A stretch of 32,492 nt of DNA, taken from contig NZ_AOIN01000092.1 in assembly GCF_000337135.1 (NCBI RefSeq), positions 5,032 to 37,523 on the forward strand, read 5' to 3'. Source of the DNA: Natrialba chahannaoensis JCM 10990. GTDB taxonomy: Archaea > Halobacteriota > Halobacteria > Halobacteriales > Natrialbaceae. The position numbers and the translations under genes were made by a program. Below, piece by piece: positions 8,124-15,156 of the stretch. Position 1 is the stretch's first letter. Each line of letters starts with the position of its first letter. The notes under the pieces were generated by a model that was not told the origin of the DNA, made no database searches, and was given only the letters and a program-made list of their open reading frames with translations.

Positions 8124-8888
8124 ATGGCTCACGAAATGACAGCGACCGACGCAAGCGACACCGAATCGACAGCAGACACGAACCCCACTTCCACCCCCAA
8201 ACGCGCCGTCGTCCTCCTCTCCGGCGGCATGGACAGCGCCACCGCCGCCGCCGAGGCTCGCGATCAGGGCTACGACATCTACGCCCTCCACACATCTTAC
8301 GGCCAGCGAACCGAAACGCGAGAACTCGAGTGCGCCCGCCAGTTGGCCGACGAGTTCGAGGCGAACGACTTCCTTCAGATTGAGACGGGTCACCTTTCGG
8401 CGATCGGGGCCTCGAGTCTGACCGACGACGAGATGGCCGTCGCAGATGCGGATATGGAGAGCGACGAGATTCCGTCCTCGTACGTTCCCTTCCGGAACGC
8501 GAACCTGCTCGCGATGGCGGTCTCCTACGCGGAGGCGAACGACTGCGAGGCGGTTTTCATCGGTGCGCACAGTGAGGACTTCTCGGGGTATCCGGACTGT
8601 CGGCCCGAGTTCTTCGAGGCGTTCGAGCGGGTCGCCGACGTGGGGACGAAACCGGAGACCGAGATTTCGATCGAAGCGCCGTTCGTCGAGTGGTCGAAGA
8701 CGGATATCGCGGCCCATGGCACTGAACTCGAAGTCCCCTACGAACACACCTGGAGCTGTTACCGGGACGATCAGCCAGCCTGTGGGACCTGCGACGCCTG
8801 TGCGTACCGGCTGCAGGCGTTCCAGCGAACCGGCGTTCGCGATCCGATCGAGTACGCCGAGCGGCCGTCGTACGTCGAGGAGGGCTGA
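8124..8888 (+). CDS. queC: 7-cyano-7-deazaguanine (preQ0) synthase
   Basis: QueC uses ATP and ammonia to turn 7-carboxy-7-deazaguanine into preQ0, which archaeal tRNA-guanine transglycosylase inserts at position 15 of tRNA on the way to archaeosine. The 254-residue protein has a polar N-terminal tail of about 25 residues, then the PP-loop SGGMDS (33-38), the HTSYGQR segment (56-62), and the four-Cys zinc site C212, C220, C223 and C226 (SCYRDDQPACGTCDAC). Everything needed for activity is visible. It is the last gene of the queDEC unit. The transglycosylase and the amidotransferase or ArcS step are not in the window. Confidence 0.94.
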   Translation: MAHEMTATDASDTESTADTNPTSTPKRAVVLLSGGMDSATAAAEARDQGYDIYALHTSYGQRTETRELECARQLADEFEANDFLQIETGHLSAIGASSLTDDEMAVADADMESDEIPSSYVPFRNANLLAMAVSYAEANDCEAVFIGAHSEDFSGYPDCRPEFFEAFERVADVGTKPETEISIEAPFVEWSKTDIAAHGTELEVPYEHTWSCYRDDQPACGTCDACAYRLQAFQRTGVRDPIEYAERPSYVEEG

Positions 8889-8946
8889 CCGCTCGCTGTC
8901 AGAATACAAACCCTTTCTCCGATCGACCGTATCCTCGTTTCACTGT

Positions 8947-9221
8947 ATGACTTCGGCCCTCCCGGTCATCGAATCGTTTCGCGACGACATCGATGGTAAC
9001 GGGGACAGCGACGACAGGGACGGCGACGGCGACGACGACGACGGCTGGACACTTCCCGAGGGTGCCGCCGCGAGTTCGTCGGTCTCGCAATCGGACTCCC
9101 GGTGTTCGCCTGGCTCGTCTCGAGTGACACCGGCTCGCTCGCGGTGACGGCACACTGGCTCCCCGCGCTGATCGGCGTCAGCTGTGGCTTTCTCTACGCA
9201 GCCCACTCCGGGATGCGGTGA
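8947..9221 (+). pseudogene. Small membrane protein gene with an apparent one-base deletion
   Basis: From the ATG at 8947 the frame reads an acidic N-terminus (MTSALPVIESFRDDIDGNG, then many Asp and Gly, ending WTLPEGAA near 9066). It then turns into a Ser/Arg-rich sequence that stops at 9147. In the frame reached by restoring one base in the GCCGCCGC tract near 9063-9071, the DNA reads EFVGLAIGLPVFAWLVSS and LTAHWL-like hydrophobic segments (ALIGVSCGFLYAAHSGMR) and stops at 9221. The two halves together make a credible protein of about 91 residues with an acidic head and two membrane spans, whereas each alone does not. The repetitive GAC/GCC tract is a natural place for slippage or a sequencing error. 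The function is unknown. Confidence 0.55.
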
Positions 9222-9392
9222 TCGACGTTTCTTCGTCGGCAGCCCGATTCTGCGACTCGTCTGCAGCACTCAGACAGCCAAGAGGACTCCTGCAGCGCCG
9301 ACTGCACCGAGGACACGCCGTCGCTTCAGCAATCTTTGTTTCTCAAGAATGTATGAGTAACAATCAGCGATCCAGATAGTTGACGGGTGCGC

Positions 9393-10670
9393 TTACCACG
9401 CCGACTCGAGTACCGCCACGAGTTCAGCAGCCGAGGGATCGAGTCCCGGCGGCGCGTTCGCCATGAAGCGGTCCGCGAGAACCACCTCCGCAACGGCCTC
9501 GAACTCGTCGGCTTCGGGACCGTCCACGTCCCGCAAGCGGGTGGGAAGCGAGAGCGCGTCCCGAACCTCGCGCACCTGCTCGACCACCGCCGCACCCGGA
9601 TCGGCGGCGTCGCCAACCCCGAGCGCGTCCGCCAACTGCCGAGCCCGCGCGTCGACGCCGTCCTGTTCGAACAGGTACTCGAGTACGTGCGGGACGACGA
9701 CGGCGTGGGCCGCTCCCTGCTGGACGGGGGAAGTGTGCGTTAGTCCGTGCCCGAAGGCGTGAACGATCGAGAGCGTCGTTCCCTCCGGCCGCGAGATGCC
9801 GTACTGCACCAGCAGGATGCCCTCGAGAATCTGCTCGAACGTCTCGGTGTCGCGCTCGCCGTGGCCGTACGCGCGCAGGCCGGACTCGAGTACGCCGAGG
9901 CCGCTGGCGGCCGTCGCGTCGGTGACCGGCGTTGCGTTGGCGGCGTAAATCGTTTCCAGTCCCTTGTCGAAGCCGTTCATGGCAGAGCCGGCGAGCACGG
10001 ACTCGGGCGTGGTTGCGACGATATCGGGGTCGTAGACTGCCGTCGCGGGCATCAGTTCGGGCGCGGAGATGCCGCCGCCGATTTCTTCGTCGACGCGTCC
10101 GGTATCGTCGGTGTCCGGCGCTGCGGTTACGCCAGCGACCTGCGAGAGCTCCGCTCCGGCGAGCGTCGTCGGAATCGTGACGACCGGGACCAGCCCCGAC
10201 TCGGGGACGGTGACCGTACCCGATTCGGCGAACTCGCTGGCAATCTCCCCACGCGAGCGGTTGTCCGCCGCGAGCGCCCCAATGACCGTTCCAATGTCGA
10301 GGCTGCTGCCGCCGCCCAGCGCGACGATTGCGTCAGCCTCCGTCTCACGCACGCGCTTGAGTCCGTCGAACACCGTCGAGAGTCGCTTCTCCGGCGTCGT
10401 CTCGTCGAAGACACCCGCGAGTCGCTCTCCGAGGCCGTCCCGGACCGGGTCGATCACCTCGGATGTGCTCCCGACCGTCGAGCCGCAGACGACCAGCGCC
10501 CGCTCACAGCCGAGAGACTCGAGTTCGCTCGCCAGTTCACCCACACTCCTCTGGCCAAAGCGGATGGTCGGCGGGGAGTACTCGAAGCGGAACGGAGCGG
10601 GTGCTGGTGCGTGTCCTGTGTTTGAACCGCCAGTCTCCGAGCCGTCGCCAGACGACGAGCCCTCACTCAT
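9393..10670 (-). CDS. Iron-containing-alcohol-dehydrogenase family protein, metal ligands largely lost
   Basis: A 425-residue Fe-ADH-fold protein, possibly a maleylacetate-reductase-type enzyme (NAD(P)H-dependent reduction of maleylacetate to 3-oxoadipate). Residues 1-27 are a Ser/Gly/Pro tail. The nucleotide-binding GGGSSLD (119-125) and the IPTTLAGAE block (166-174) are intact. Gapless alignment to E. coli FucO places the four metal ligands at N232 (normally Asp), K236 (normally His), H304 (kept) and Q318 (normally His). Three of four are therefore changed, and tight iron binding is unlikely. As I recall, maleylacetate reductases also differ at the first ligand (Asn). Its start overlaps the end of the ring-cleaving dioxygenase gene by eight bases, so the two should be co-translated in one aromatic-degradation unit. 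It could also be a non-catalytic or metal-free reductase of another kind. Confidence 0.85.
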   Translation of the reverse strand: MSEGSSSGDGSETGGSNTGHAPAPAPFRFEYSPPTIRFGQRSVGELASELESLGCERALVVCGSTVGSTSEVIDPVRDGLGERLAGVFDETTPEKRLSTVFDGLKRVRETEADAIVALGGGSSLDIGTVIGALAADNRSRGEIASEFAESGTVTVPESGLVPVVTIPTTLAGAELSQVAGVTAAPDTDDTGRVDEEIGGGISAPELMPATAVYDPDIVATTPESVLAGSAMNGFDKGLETIYAANATPVTDATAASGLGVLESGLRAYGHGERDTETFEQILEGILLVQYGISRPEGTTLSIVHAFGHGLTHTSPVQQGAAHAVVVPHVLEYLFEQDGVDARARQLADALGVGDAADPGAAVVEQVREVRDALSLPTRLRDVDGPEADEFEAVAEVVLADRFMANAPPGLDPSAAELVAVLESAW

Positions 10671-11703
10671 CGGCTGATGTCACCTCCGGTTCGTCGAACG
10701 GCGGTAGTTGCGATTCGATCTGGTCGCGCTCCTCCTCGAGTTGCGAAGGAAGTACGAGGTCGGAGCCGAGTGATTCGTACGCTTCGTCGACTGTGAAGCC
10801 CGGACCGGTGGTTGCCATCTCGAAGAGGATGCCGCCAAGTTCGCGGGTATAGATTGACTGGAAGTACTTCCGGTCGATGACCCGGCTCGGCCTGAGACCC
10901 TGGTCAGCGTAGGCCTCGCGCCACTGCTCCTGTTCGTCGAGATCGGCTGCCTCGAACGCGACGTGGTGAACCGTGCCGACACCCATCCGGCCGCGACCGG
11001 CGTCGGTCTCGACCAGATCGACGATCGAGCCGGGGCCGCCGGCTGCGCTGTGGTATCGTCGTCGCCCGTTCGTACTCGTGCCTGACGTATTGGACGCCGA
11101 GCCGGTGACAGTATTAGCGTCGGCTTCGGCTTCGGCTTCGGTTTCGGCTTCCAGTTCGTAGCCGAGCACGTCGGTCAGAATCGTCTCTGTCGGTCCGAAC
11201 TCGCTTACGGCGAGCGTGACGCTGTGGAAGCCGCGAAGCTGGTGGTCTGTCGGTACAGGTCCGTCTTCCCACGGTGTCGCGTCGCTCTCGGCGATCACGT
11301 CGCCGCCGGGTGCGACGAGTTCGAGTCGGATACCGTCGGGGTCCGAAACACCGAGCACCGGGTCGTCGAATCGCTCCGTTCGGTCGACATCGAGGCCCGC
11401 GCTCTCGAGTCGATCCTGCCAGTAGTCGACCGAGTCGGTGGGGATGAGGTACGCCGTCGCCTGCGTCTGCCCGGCACCGAACTCTCCCTGTCGTCCGCGG
11501 TCGGTCCAAGGGAAGAAGGTAATGTTCGTTCCGGGCGTGCCGCCCTCGTCGCCGAAGTAGAAGTGGTATGTGCCCGTATCGTCGTGGTTGATCGTCCGCT
11601 TGACGAACCGAAGGCCGAGCGTGTCGACGTAGAAGTCGGCGTTTTCCTGCGGATCGCCAGCGATTGCGGTCACGTGATGGAGGCCGGGTGTCGTCGGTGA
11701 CAT
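10663..11703 (-). CDS. Ring-cleaving dioxygenase, two VOC modules (MhqO-like)
   Basis: A 346-residue protein of the extradiol dioxygenase/glyoxalase superfamily, resembling bacterial MhqA/MhqO proteins linked to hydroquinone or catechol breakdown. Two VOC modules are visible. Module one (about 5-135) starts PGLHHVTAIAGD; module two (about 155-300) starts LRGFHSVTLAV. The Fe(II) triad expected for this group is present: H10, H247 (TVHHVAFE) and E295 (GGILFEMATTGPGF). An Ala/Glu/Thr/Asn low-complexity insert (ETEAEAEADANTVTG, about 187-201), encoded by a six-base repeat near 11115-11155, interrupts module two. It is the first gene of a pair with the Fe-ADH-like gene, overlapping by eight bases. 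The substrate is inferred from family and context only. Confidence 0.88.
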   Translation of the reverse strand: MSPTTPGLHHVTAIAGDPQENADFYVDTLGLRFVKRTINHDDTGTYHFYFGDEGGTPGTNITFFPWTDRGRQGEFGAGQTQATAYLIPTDSVDYWQDRLESAGLDVDRTERFDDPVLGVSDPDGIRLELVAPGGDVIAESDATPWEDGPVPTDHQLRGFHSVTLAVSEFGPTETILTDVLGYELEAETEAEAEADANTVTGSASNTSGTSTNGRRRYHSAAGGPGSIVDLVETDAGRGRMGVGTVHHVAFEAADLDEQEQWREAYADQGLRPSRVIDRKYFQSIYTRELGGILFEMATTGPGFTVDEAYESLGSDLVLPSQLEEERDQIESQLPPFDEPEVTSADE

Positions 11704-11848
11704 ACTGCCCGTAGAATCTCAGCCCTTGAGACGTTTGTCCACGGTTGTGTCACCTGGTTACGCCAGTGTTACCGCCGTTGGCGTCCGTCTCGTCACTGCG
11801 CTGAATATGGTGTGGGTTGGTAACATTGGACATTTAAAACAGCGTAGC

Positions 11849-12376
11849 ATGACCTGTCCGTTTCTGGAGTATCGAAGTGAAACGAGCGACCGCCAGTTCG
11901 ACGAATCACGCGCCTACTGCGAGGCCGCAAAGCAGTTTATCCAGCCAATGCGAGCCGATATCTGCAACGACCGCTACGAGCTGGCACACGATCAACACTG
12001 CGAAATATATCTCGAGCACGCGGACGAGGTTCCGGCTGGGTACGGGAACACAGGGCAGCCCGCCAGTGACTTGCAGTGGCTACTATACCTCGCCGGTGAC
12101 CCCGTCATCATCACCGCCGCGCTGACCGGTGGCGTGCAGGGCAAGGAAGCGACGCCACACCTCCCCGAGACGCCCGAAGAGATTGGGAAGGCAGCAGCCG
12201 AGGCCGAGGAAGCCGATGCCTCCGTCGTCCACGTCCACGCGCAAAAAGACAACGGCGAGCGCACGTTTGCGACCGGGTGCTTCCAGGAAATCGACGACGA
12301 AATCCGCCAGCAGGCGGACGACGTGATCAGCCAACACTCGACGCCGTCACAGGCACGTGCTAACCTAAACCTGTAG
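11849..12376 (+). pseudogene. Chimera: small Cys-containing haloarchaeal protein joined to a truncated BKACE enzyme
   Basis: The ATG at 11849 opens a frame of 175 residues with two unrelated parts. Residues 1-65 (MTCPFLEYRSETSDRQFDES, with MRADICNDRYELAHDQHC later) match a small conserved haloarchaeal protein I know only as hypothetical. Four Cys (TCPF, YCEA, DICND, QHCEIY) could bind metal. From about residue 80 (DPVIITAALTGGVQGKEATP), the sequence is the N-terminal third of a beta-keto acid cleavage enzyme (BKACE, DUF849), including the zinc-site HVHAQ (usually HVHxR/H). It breaks off after DVISQHST and ends in an unrelated PSQARANLNL tail. The rest of the roughly 280-residue barrel is missing, so the enzyme part must be inactive. 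It looks like the product of a deletion that fused two neighbours. The first part may still function. A TTTAAAA box (11833-11839) lies only about 13 bases before the ATG, closer than usual. Confidence 0.75.
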
Positions 12377-12405
12377 GGATTCACGCCCACCGTCACCACC
12401 CAACA

Positions 12406-13128
12406 CTACAAACGCTTCGCCACCGCCTCCAACTTCGCTTGCGTGTTCACGTTTTCAAACGACTCGAGTACCGTCCGCTCGCGAACCTCGTGCTCGTCGA
12501 GGACGACCGACTCGAGTTCGGCAAGTGCATCCTGCACACGAGAGTCGCCACGGGCAAGAGCGCGTTCGCAGGCGTCAATCATCGGTTGGGTTCGGTAGAC
12601 GGCCTGAGTGGGCTGCAGGTGTCGGAATTCGAGTTGAGGAACGATCGCCTCCGGATCTACGGTGTCGTCGGCATTCGACAGTTGCGCGAACAGCGACGAG
12701 ACGAAGTCCGGATCGACGAACGGCATATCACACGCGACAACGGCAACTACGTCGGTGTGGGTCGCCCGGAGCCCGGTCAGGATACCAGACATCGGTCCGC
12801 GGCCCGGGACGGGATCGACGGCGAACATCGGGTCGACACCGTCTGCGAGCGCCTCACGGATCGCTGGCCGCTGTTCCGCTCGGCAGTTGACGACCACCGT
12901 CTCGACGACGGGGGCCAGCCGGTCGGCAACGTGCCGAATCATCGGCGTGCCTGCGAGTTCGGCGACGGCCTTGTCCGCGTCGCCGAAGCGACGCGAGTAG
13001 CCGCCTGCGAGGATCACGGCGGTTCGGCCGGTTGGACTGGACGCCCACTCACACTCCGACTTGGATTCGGATTCGGATTCGGATTCGGACTCGGACCCGA
13101 ACTGGCCCTCACCCCTGTCGGCGACCAT
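12406..13128 (-). CDS. mobA: Molybdenum cofactor guanylyltransferase
   Basis: MobA transfers GMP from GTP to molybdopterin, making the guanine-dinucleotide form used by DMSO-reductase-type enzymes. With the start at 13126-13128 the protein has 240 residues. Residues 1-33 hold a Ser-Glu repeat (GSESESESESESKSE) and a linker, followed by the nucleotidyltransferase signature LAGGYSRRFGDADKA (about 40-54), then PGRGPMSGILTGL (about 105-117) and ACDMPFVDPDF (about 130-140) with the metal-binding Asp. All are typical. The Ser-Glu tract is coded by a six-base repeat (13058-13090) and may vary in length between strains. An upstream ATG at 13305 was rejected because the extra sequence is non-acidic and overlaps the next gene's promoter. 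It is divergent from the methyltransferase gene. Confidence 0.9.
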   Translation of the reverse strand: MVADRGEGQFGSESESESESESKSECEWASSPTGRTAVILAGGYSRRFGDADKAVAELAGTPMIRHVADRLAPVVETVVVNCRAEQRPAIREALADGVDPMFAVDPVPGRGPMSGILTGLRATHTDVVAVVACDMPFVDPDFVSSLFAQLSNADDTVDPEAIVPQLEFRHLQPTQAVYRTQPMIDACERALARGDSRVQDALAELESVVLDEHEVRERTVLESFENVNTQAKLEAVAKRL

Positions 13129-13252
13129 AGGTGCCGGTTGGACGACTGCCGCCAAAAGCACCGACGCGCAATCCAGCCGAGTGAGAACTGGATCGCGGCT
13201 CCCCGTCGCGGCGACACTTATGCGCCAGAGAACCCAAGAGACGACAACACCG

Positions 13253-13678
13253 ATGAATGTAGCACTACTCGACACCGAACTCGAGTTCGACGAGTCGGTC
13301 GTCACCCAGTCGCCCGCGGAGATCCGCGATCAGGTTCGGGAGTACGAACGCGGCGACCGCCGCACATTCGACTTGGACGTGACGTATCTCGACGGCCTTA
13401 CCGGCGACGTGATGGCCGCGATGGCGGCTATTCCCTACGGCGAGACGCGGACGTACGGCGACCTCGCAGCCGACCTCGACACGAGTCCTGTCGCCGTTGG
13501 CCAGGCCTGTGGCCGCAACCCCGCCCCGATTGTCGTGCCCTGTCACCGCGTCGTCGGCAGCGACGGCGCGCTCACCGGCTACTCGGCGGCCGACGGCGTC
13601 ACGACGAAACAGCAGCTACTCGAGTTCGAGGCACGCGAGAGCGGGCAGGCGGTGCAGACTGAACTGCCGACGGAGTGA
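13253..13678 (+). CDS. ogt: Methylated-DNA--protein-cysteine methyltransferase
   Basis: A suicide DNA-repair protein that moves the alkyl group from O6-alkylguanine onto its own Cys. The 141-residue product has a reduced N-terminal domain (1-45) and a complete catalytic winged-helix domain. Seen: IPYGETRTYGDLA (60-72), then VGQACGRNPAPIVVPCHRVV (82-101) with acceptor C97, and GSDGALTGYSA (102-112) with the conserved Gly-Tyr of the substrate pocket. The start was placed at 13253 because the catalytic-domain spacing is then normal and the sequence before it is a low-complexity shadow of mobA. A CTTATG-like box lies about 35 bases upstream. It is followed nine bases later by a convergent gene. 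Confidence 0.92.
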   Translation: MNVALLDTELEFDESVVTQSPAEIRDQVREYERGDRRTFDLDVTYLDGLTGDVMAAMAAIPYGETRTYGDLAADLDTSPVAVGQACGRNPAPIVVPCHRVVGSDGALTGYSAADGVTTKQQLLEFEARESGQAVQTELPTE

Positions 13679-13687
13679 TGGTAACTG

Positions 13688-14116
13688 CTATTCGACGTCG
13701 TCGTGCGTGAGCAGCGGCCGCTCGCGCTCGCCCGCTGGCGACTCGTAGGTAATCACCTCGAGTAAGTTCCCGTCCGGATCGAGAAAGTAGAACCCCTCGA
13801 ACTCGTCCCAGTCGTAGGGTCCTTGCTTCGGGAACTGTTCGTCGAGGGCGGCCAGCAGCCGCTCGTACTCCTCGCGGTCGGTCTCGAAGGCAATGTGTGC
13901 CTTGTCGAGGGGGTGGTCCAGTCTGCGCTCGTCCCAGCCGTCGGCGCGACCGGTTTCGGCCAGCGTGACGACGGTGTCGCCGACCTGGAACATGGCGTGT
14001 TCACCTTTGAAGTCCGAGGGCGGACGGCGAACCTCGAGTCCGAGTTCGTCGCGGTAGAACTCATAGCAGGGAGTGAGATTGTCGACGTCGATGTTGATGT
14101 GGTCGACTGCGTCCAT
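13688..14116 (-). CDS. VOC (glyoxalase/bleomycin-resistance) family protein
   Basis: A 142-residue single-chain VOC protein made of two beta-alpha-beta-beta-beta units. Seen: MDAVDHINIDVDNL at the start with candidate metal ligand H6, KAHIAFET with H74, and LDPDGNLLEVITY with E120, the usual His/His/Glu set of metal-dependent VOC enzymes. Members isomerise, cleave or add to C-C or C-X bonds of small molecules. The gene starts 11 bases after the stop of the third binding-protein-fold gene on the same strand, so it is probably the last member of that four-gene operon and may act on the same compound. The exact reaction is unknown. Confidence 0.88.
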   Translation of the reverse strand: MDAVDHINIDVDNLTPCYEFYRDELGLEVRRPPSDFKGEHAMFQVGDTVVTLAETGRADGWDERRLDHPLDKAHIAFETDREEYERLLAALDEQFPKQGPYDWDEFEGFYFLDPDGNLLEVITYESPAGERERPLLTHDDVE

Positions 14117-14127
14117 AGGAATCAGTC

Positions 14128-15156
14128 TCAGGTCCGTGGCTCCGTCTCCGCTGGCTTGCCAACGCGTTCTGCGTAGCTTCCGATTACCTCGTCGTCCGTG
14201 TCGATGAAGTCGTTCGTCCAGACCGCGTCGGGATCGATCTCACCCTCGAGGAGGTCCGTCTCCGCGAGCGTCTGCCCAAGCGTCCGCCAGCGCTCGCCGT
14301 CGTGGAGTCCCCAGCCCTGTTCTCGAGTGCGGTCGGTGAACTGGAGCTCGGTCGCCGCCGTTTCGAACTTTCGCTGTTCGACCGGGCGACTCCGCTCGAG
14401 TGTCGCGTTTCGTTCGACCAGCACGTCGATCGCCGCGTCGGGATCCGTCGTCGCAGCCGCCCAGCCGCAGGCCGTCGCTCGCAGGAACGAGCGGACCGTC
14501 TCGGGCTCCTCGCTGGCGAATTCGGGACTCGTGACGAGCATCATGCCGTAAACGCCGAGGTGATCTCCAATCGGGAGTTCGTCGGCCTGTCGGTCATGCT
14601 CGGCCTCGAGCTCGTAGCCGTTCGTCACGACACCGACAGCGGCGTCGACGCGCCCGTCGAGTAGTTTGTGCTGGACTCGGTGGTGGGTGTGGTCGTCGAC
14701 GCCGAGCAGATCGACCTCGTCGCTGATGCCCTCGTCCTCGAGTAGCTGCGCCGTCAGAATCCTCGTCTTGGTCGCAGACGGCGCGATGGTGCAGCCTCGC
14801 AGTTGGTCGGGGTCGGTCAGCGGCTCGCCGAACTCGTCCCGGAAGGTGTAGATCGCGGCCGGCGTCTTCCCGGTGACGGCGGCGACGGCGAGCGGGTCGA
14901 GGCCGCGGCTCTGAATCGAAAGGACGGCGCTCGCGCCAGCGAGGGCGAACTCGGCGCGTCCCTTCGCGGCCTGCTCGGCGGCGAAGGGCGAGCCGTGGCC
15001 TTCGACGAACCGCACGTCGAGTCCTTCGTCTTCGTAGAAGCCGCGGTCACGTGCGAGGAAGTAGGGAGCCTGGAAGCCGTTCGGTTCCCAGTTGAGCTGG
15101 AAGTCGACGGTGGTTGTGTTCGTCTCTGTGTCTGTGTCGGTGTCTGTATCCGTCAT
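14128..15156 (-). CDS. NMT1/THI5-like binding-protein-fold protein without signal peptide, gene C of operon
   Basis: A 342-residue protein with the two-lobed periplasmic-binding-protein fold (NMT1/THI5 type). Residues 1-17 are a Thr-Asp repeat (MTDTDTDTDTETNTTT), not a Tat or Sec signal, and there is no lipobox, so it should stay in the cytoplasm. The core begins FQLNWEPNGFQAPYFLARDR, very like the start of yeast THI5. However, the pyridoxal-phosphate Lys and the His consumed by THI5 fall on Ala residues (ALAGASAVL), and the CCCFC motif is absent, so a THI5-type suicide reaction is ruled out. Either it binds a ligand for an unknown partner, or it is an SBP-fold enzyme, as MqnA, MqnD and DszB are. 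It is joined to the gene before it by an ATGA overlap (15153-15156). Confidence 0.8.
   Translation of the reverse strand: MTDTDTDTDTETNTTTVDFQLNWEPNGFQAPYFLARDRGFYEDEGLDVRFVEGHGSPFAAEQAAKGRAEFALAGASAVLSIQSRGLDPLAVAAVTGKTPAAIYTFRDEFGEPLTDPDQLRGCTIAPSATKTRILTAQLLEDEGISDEVDLLGVDDHTHHRVQHKLLDGRVDAAVGVVTNGYELEAEHDRQADELPIGDHLGVYGMMLVTSPEFASEEPETVRSFLRATACGWAAATTDPDAAIDVLVERNATLERSRPVEQRKFETAATELQFTDRTREQGWGLHDGERWRTLGQTLAETDLLEGEIDPDAVWTNDFIDTDDEVIGSYAERVGKPAETEPRT

Noticed and set aside
6708-8909. A 733-codon open frame on the minus strand across queD, queE and queC
   Set aside because: It is antisense to three genes with complete catalytic motifs. Long antisense frames are common in GC-rich haloarchaeal DNA because stop codons are rare there. 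No family is recognisable in it.
9270-9392. Minus-strand codons reading YSYILEKQRLLKRRR and VLGAVGAAGVLLAV directly after the Fe-ADH-like stop codon, in the same frame
   Set aside because: It looks like a protein C-terminus with one membrane span, but there is no start codon in frame. It is too short to judge, and the family's normal end is already reached at 9393.
9747-10625. A 292-codon open frame on the plus strand opposite the Fe-ADH-like gene
   Set aside because: It is Arg-rich and not acidic, recognises no family, and lies wholly opposite a real gene with intact motifs.
13061-13252. Upstream extension of the methyltransferase gene beginning with a Ser-Asp repeat
   Set aside because: It is the antisense of the mobA Ser-Glu repeat; the methyltransferase domain spacing fits the ATG at 13253.
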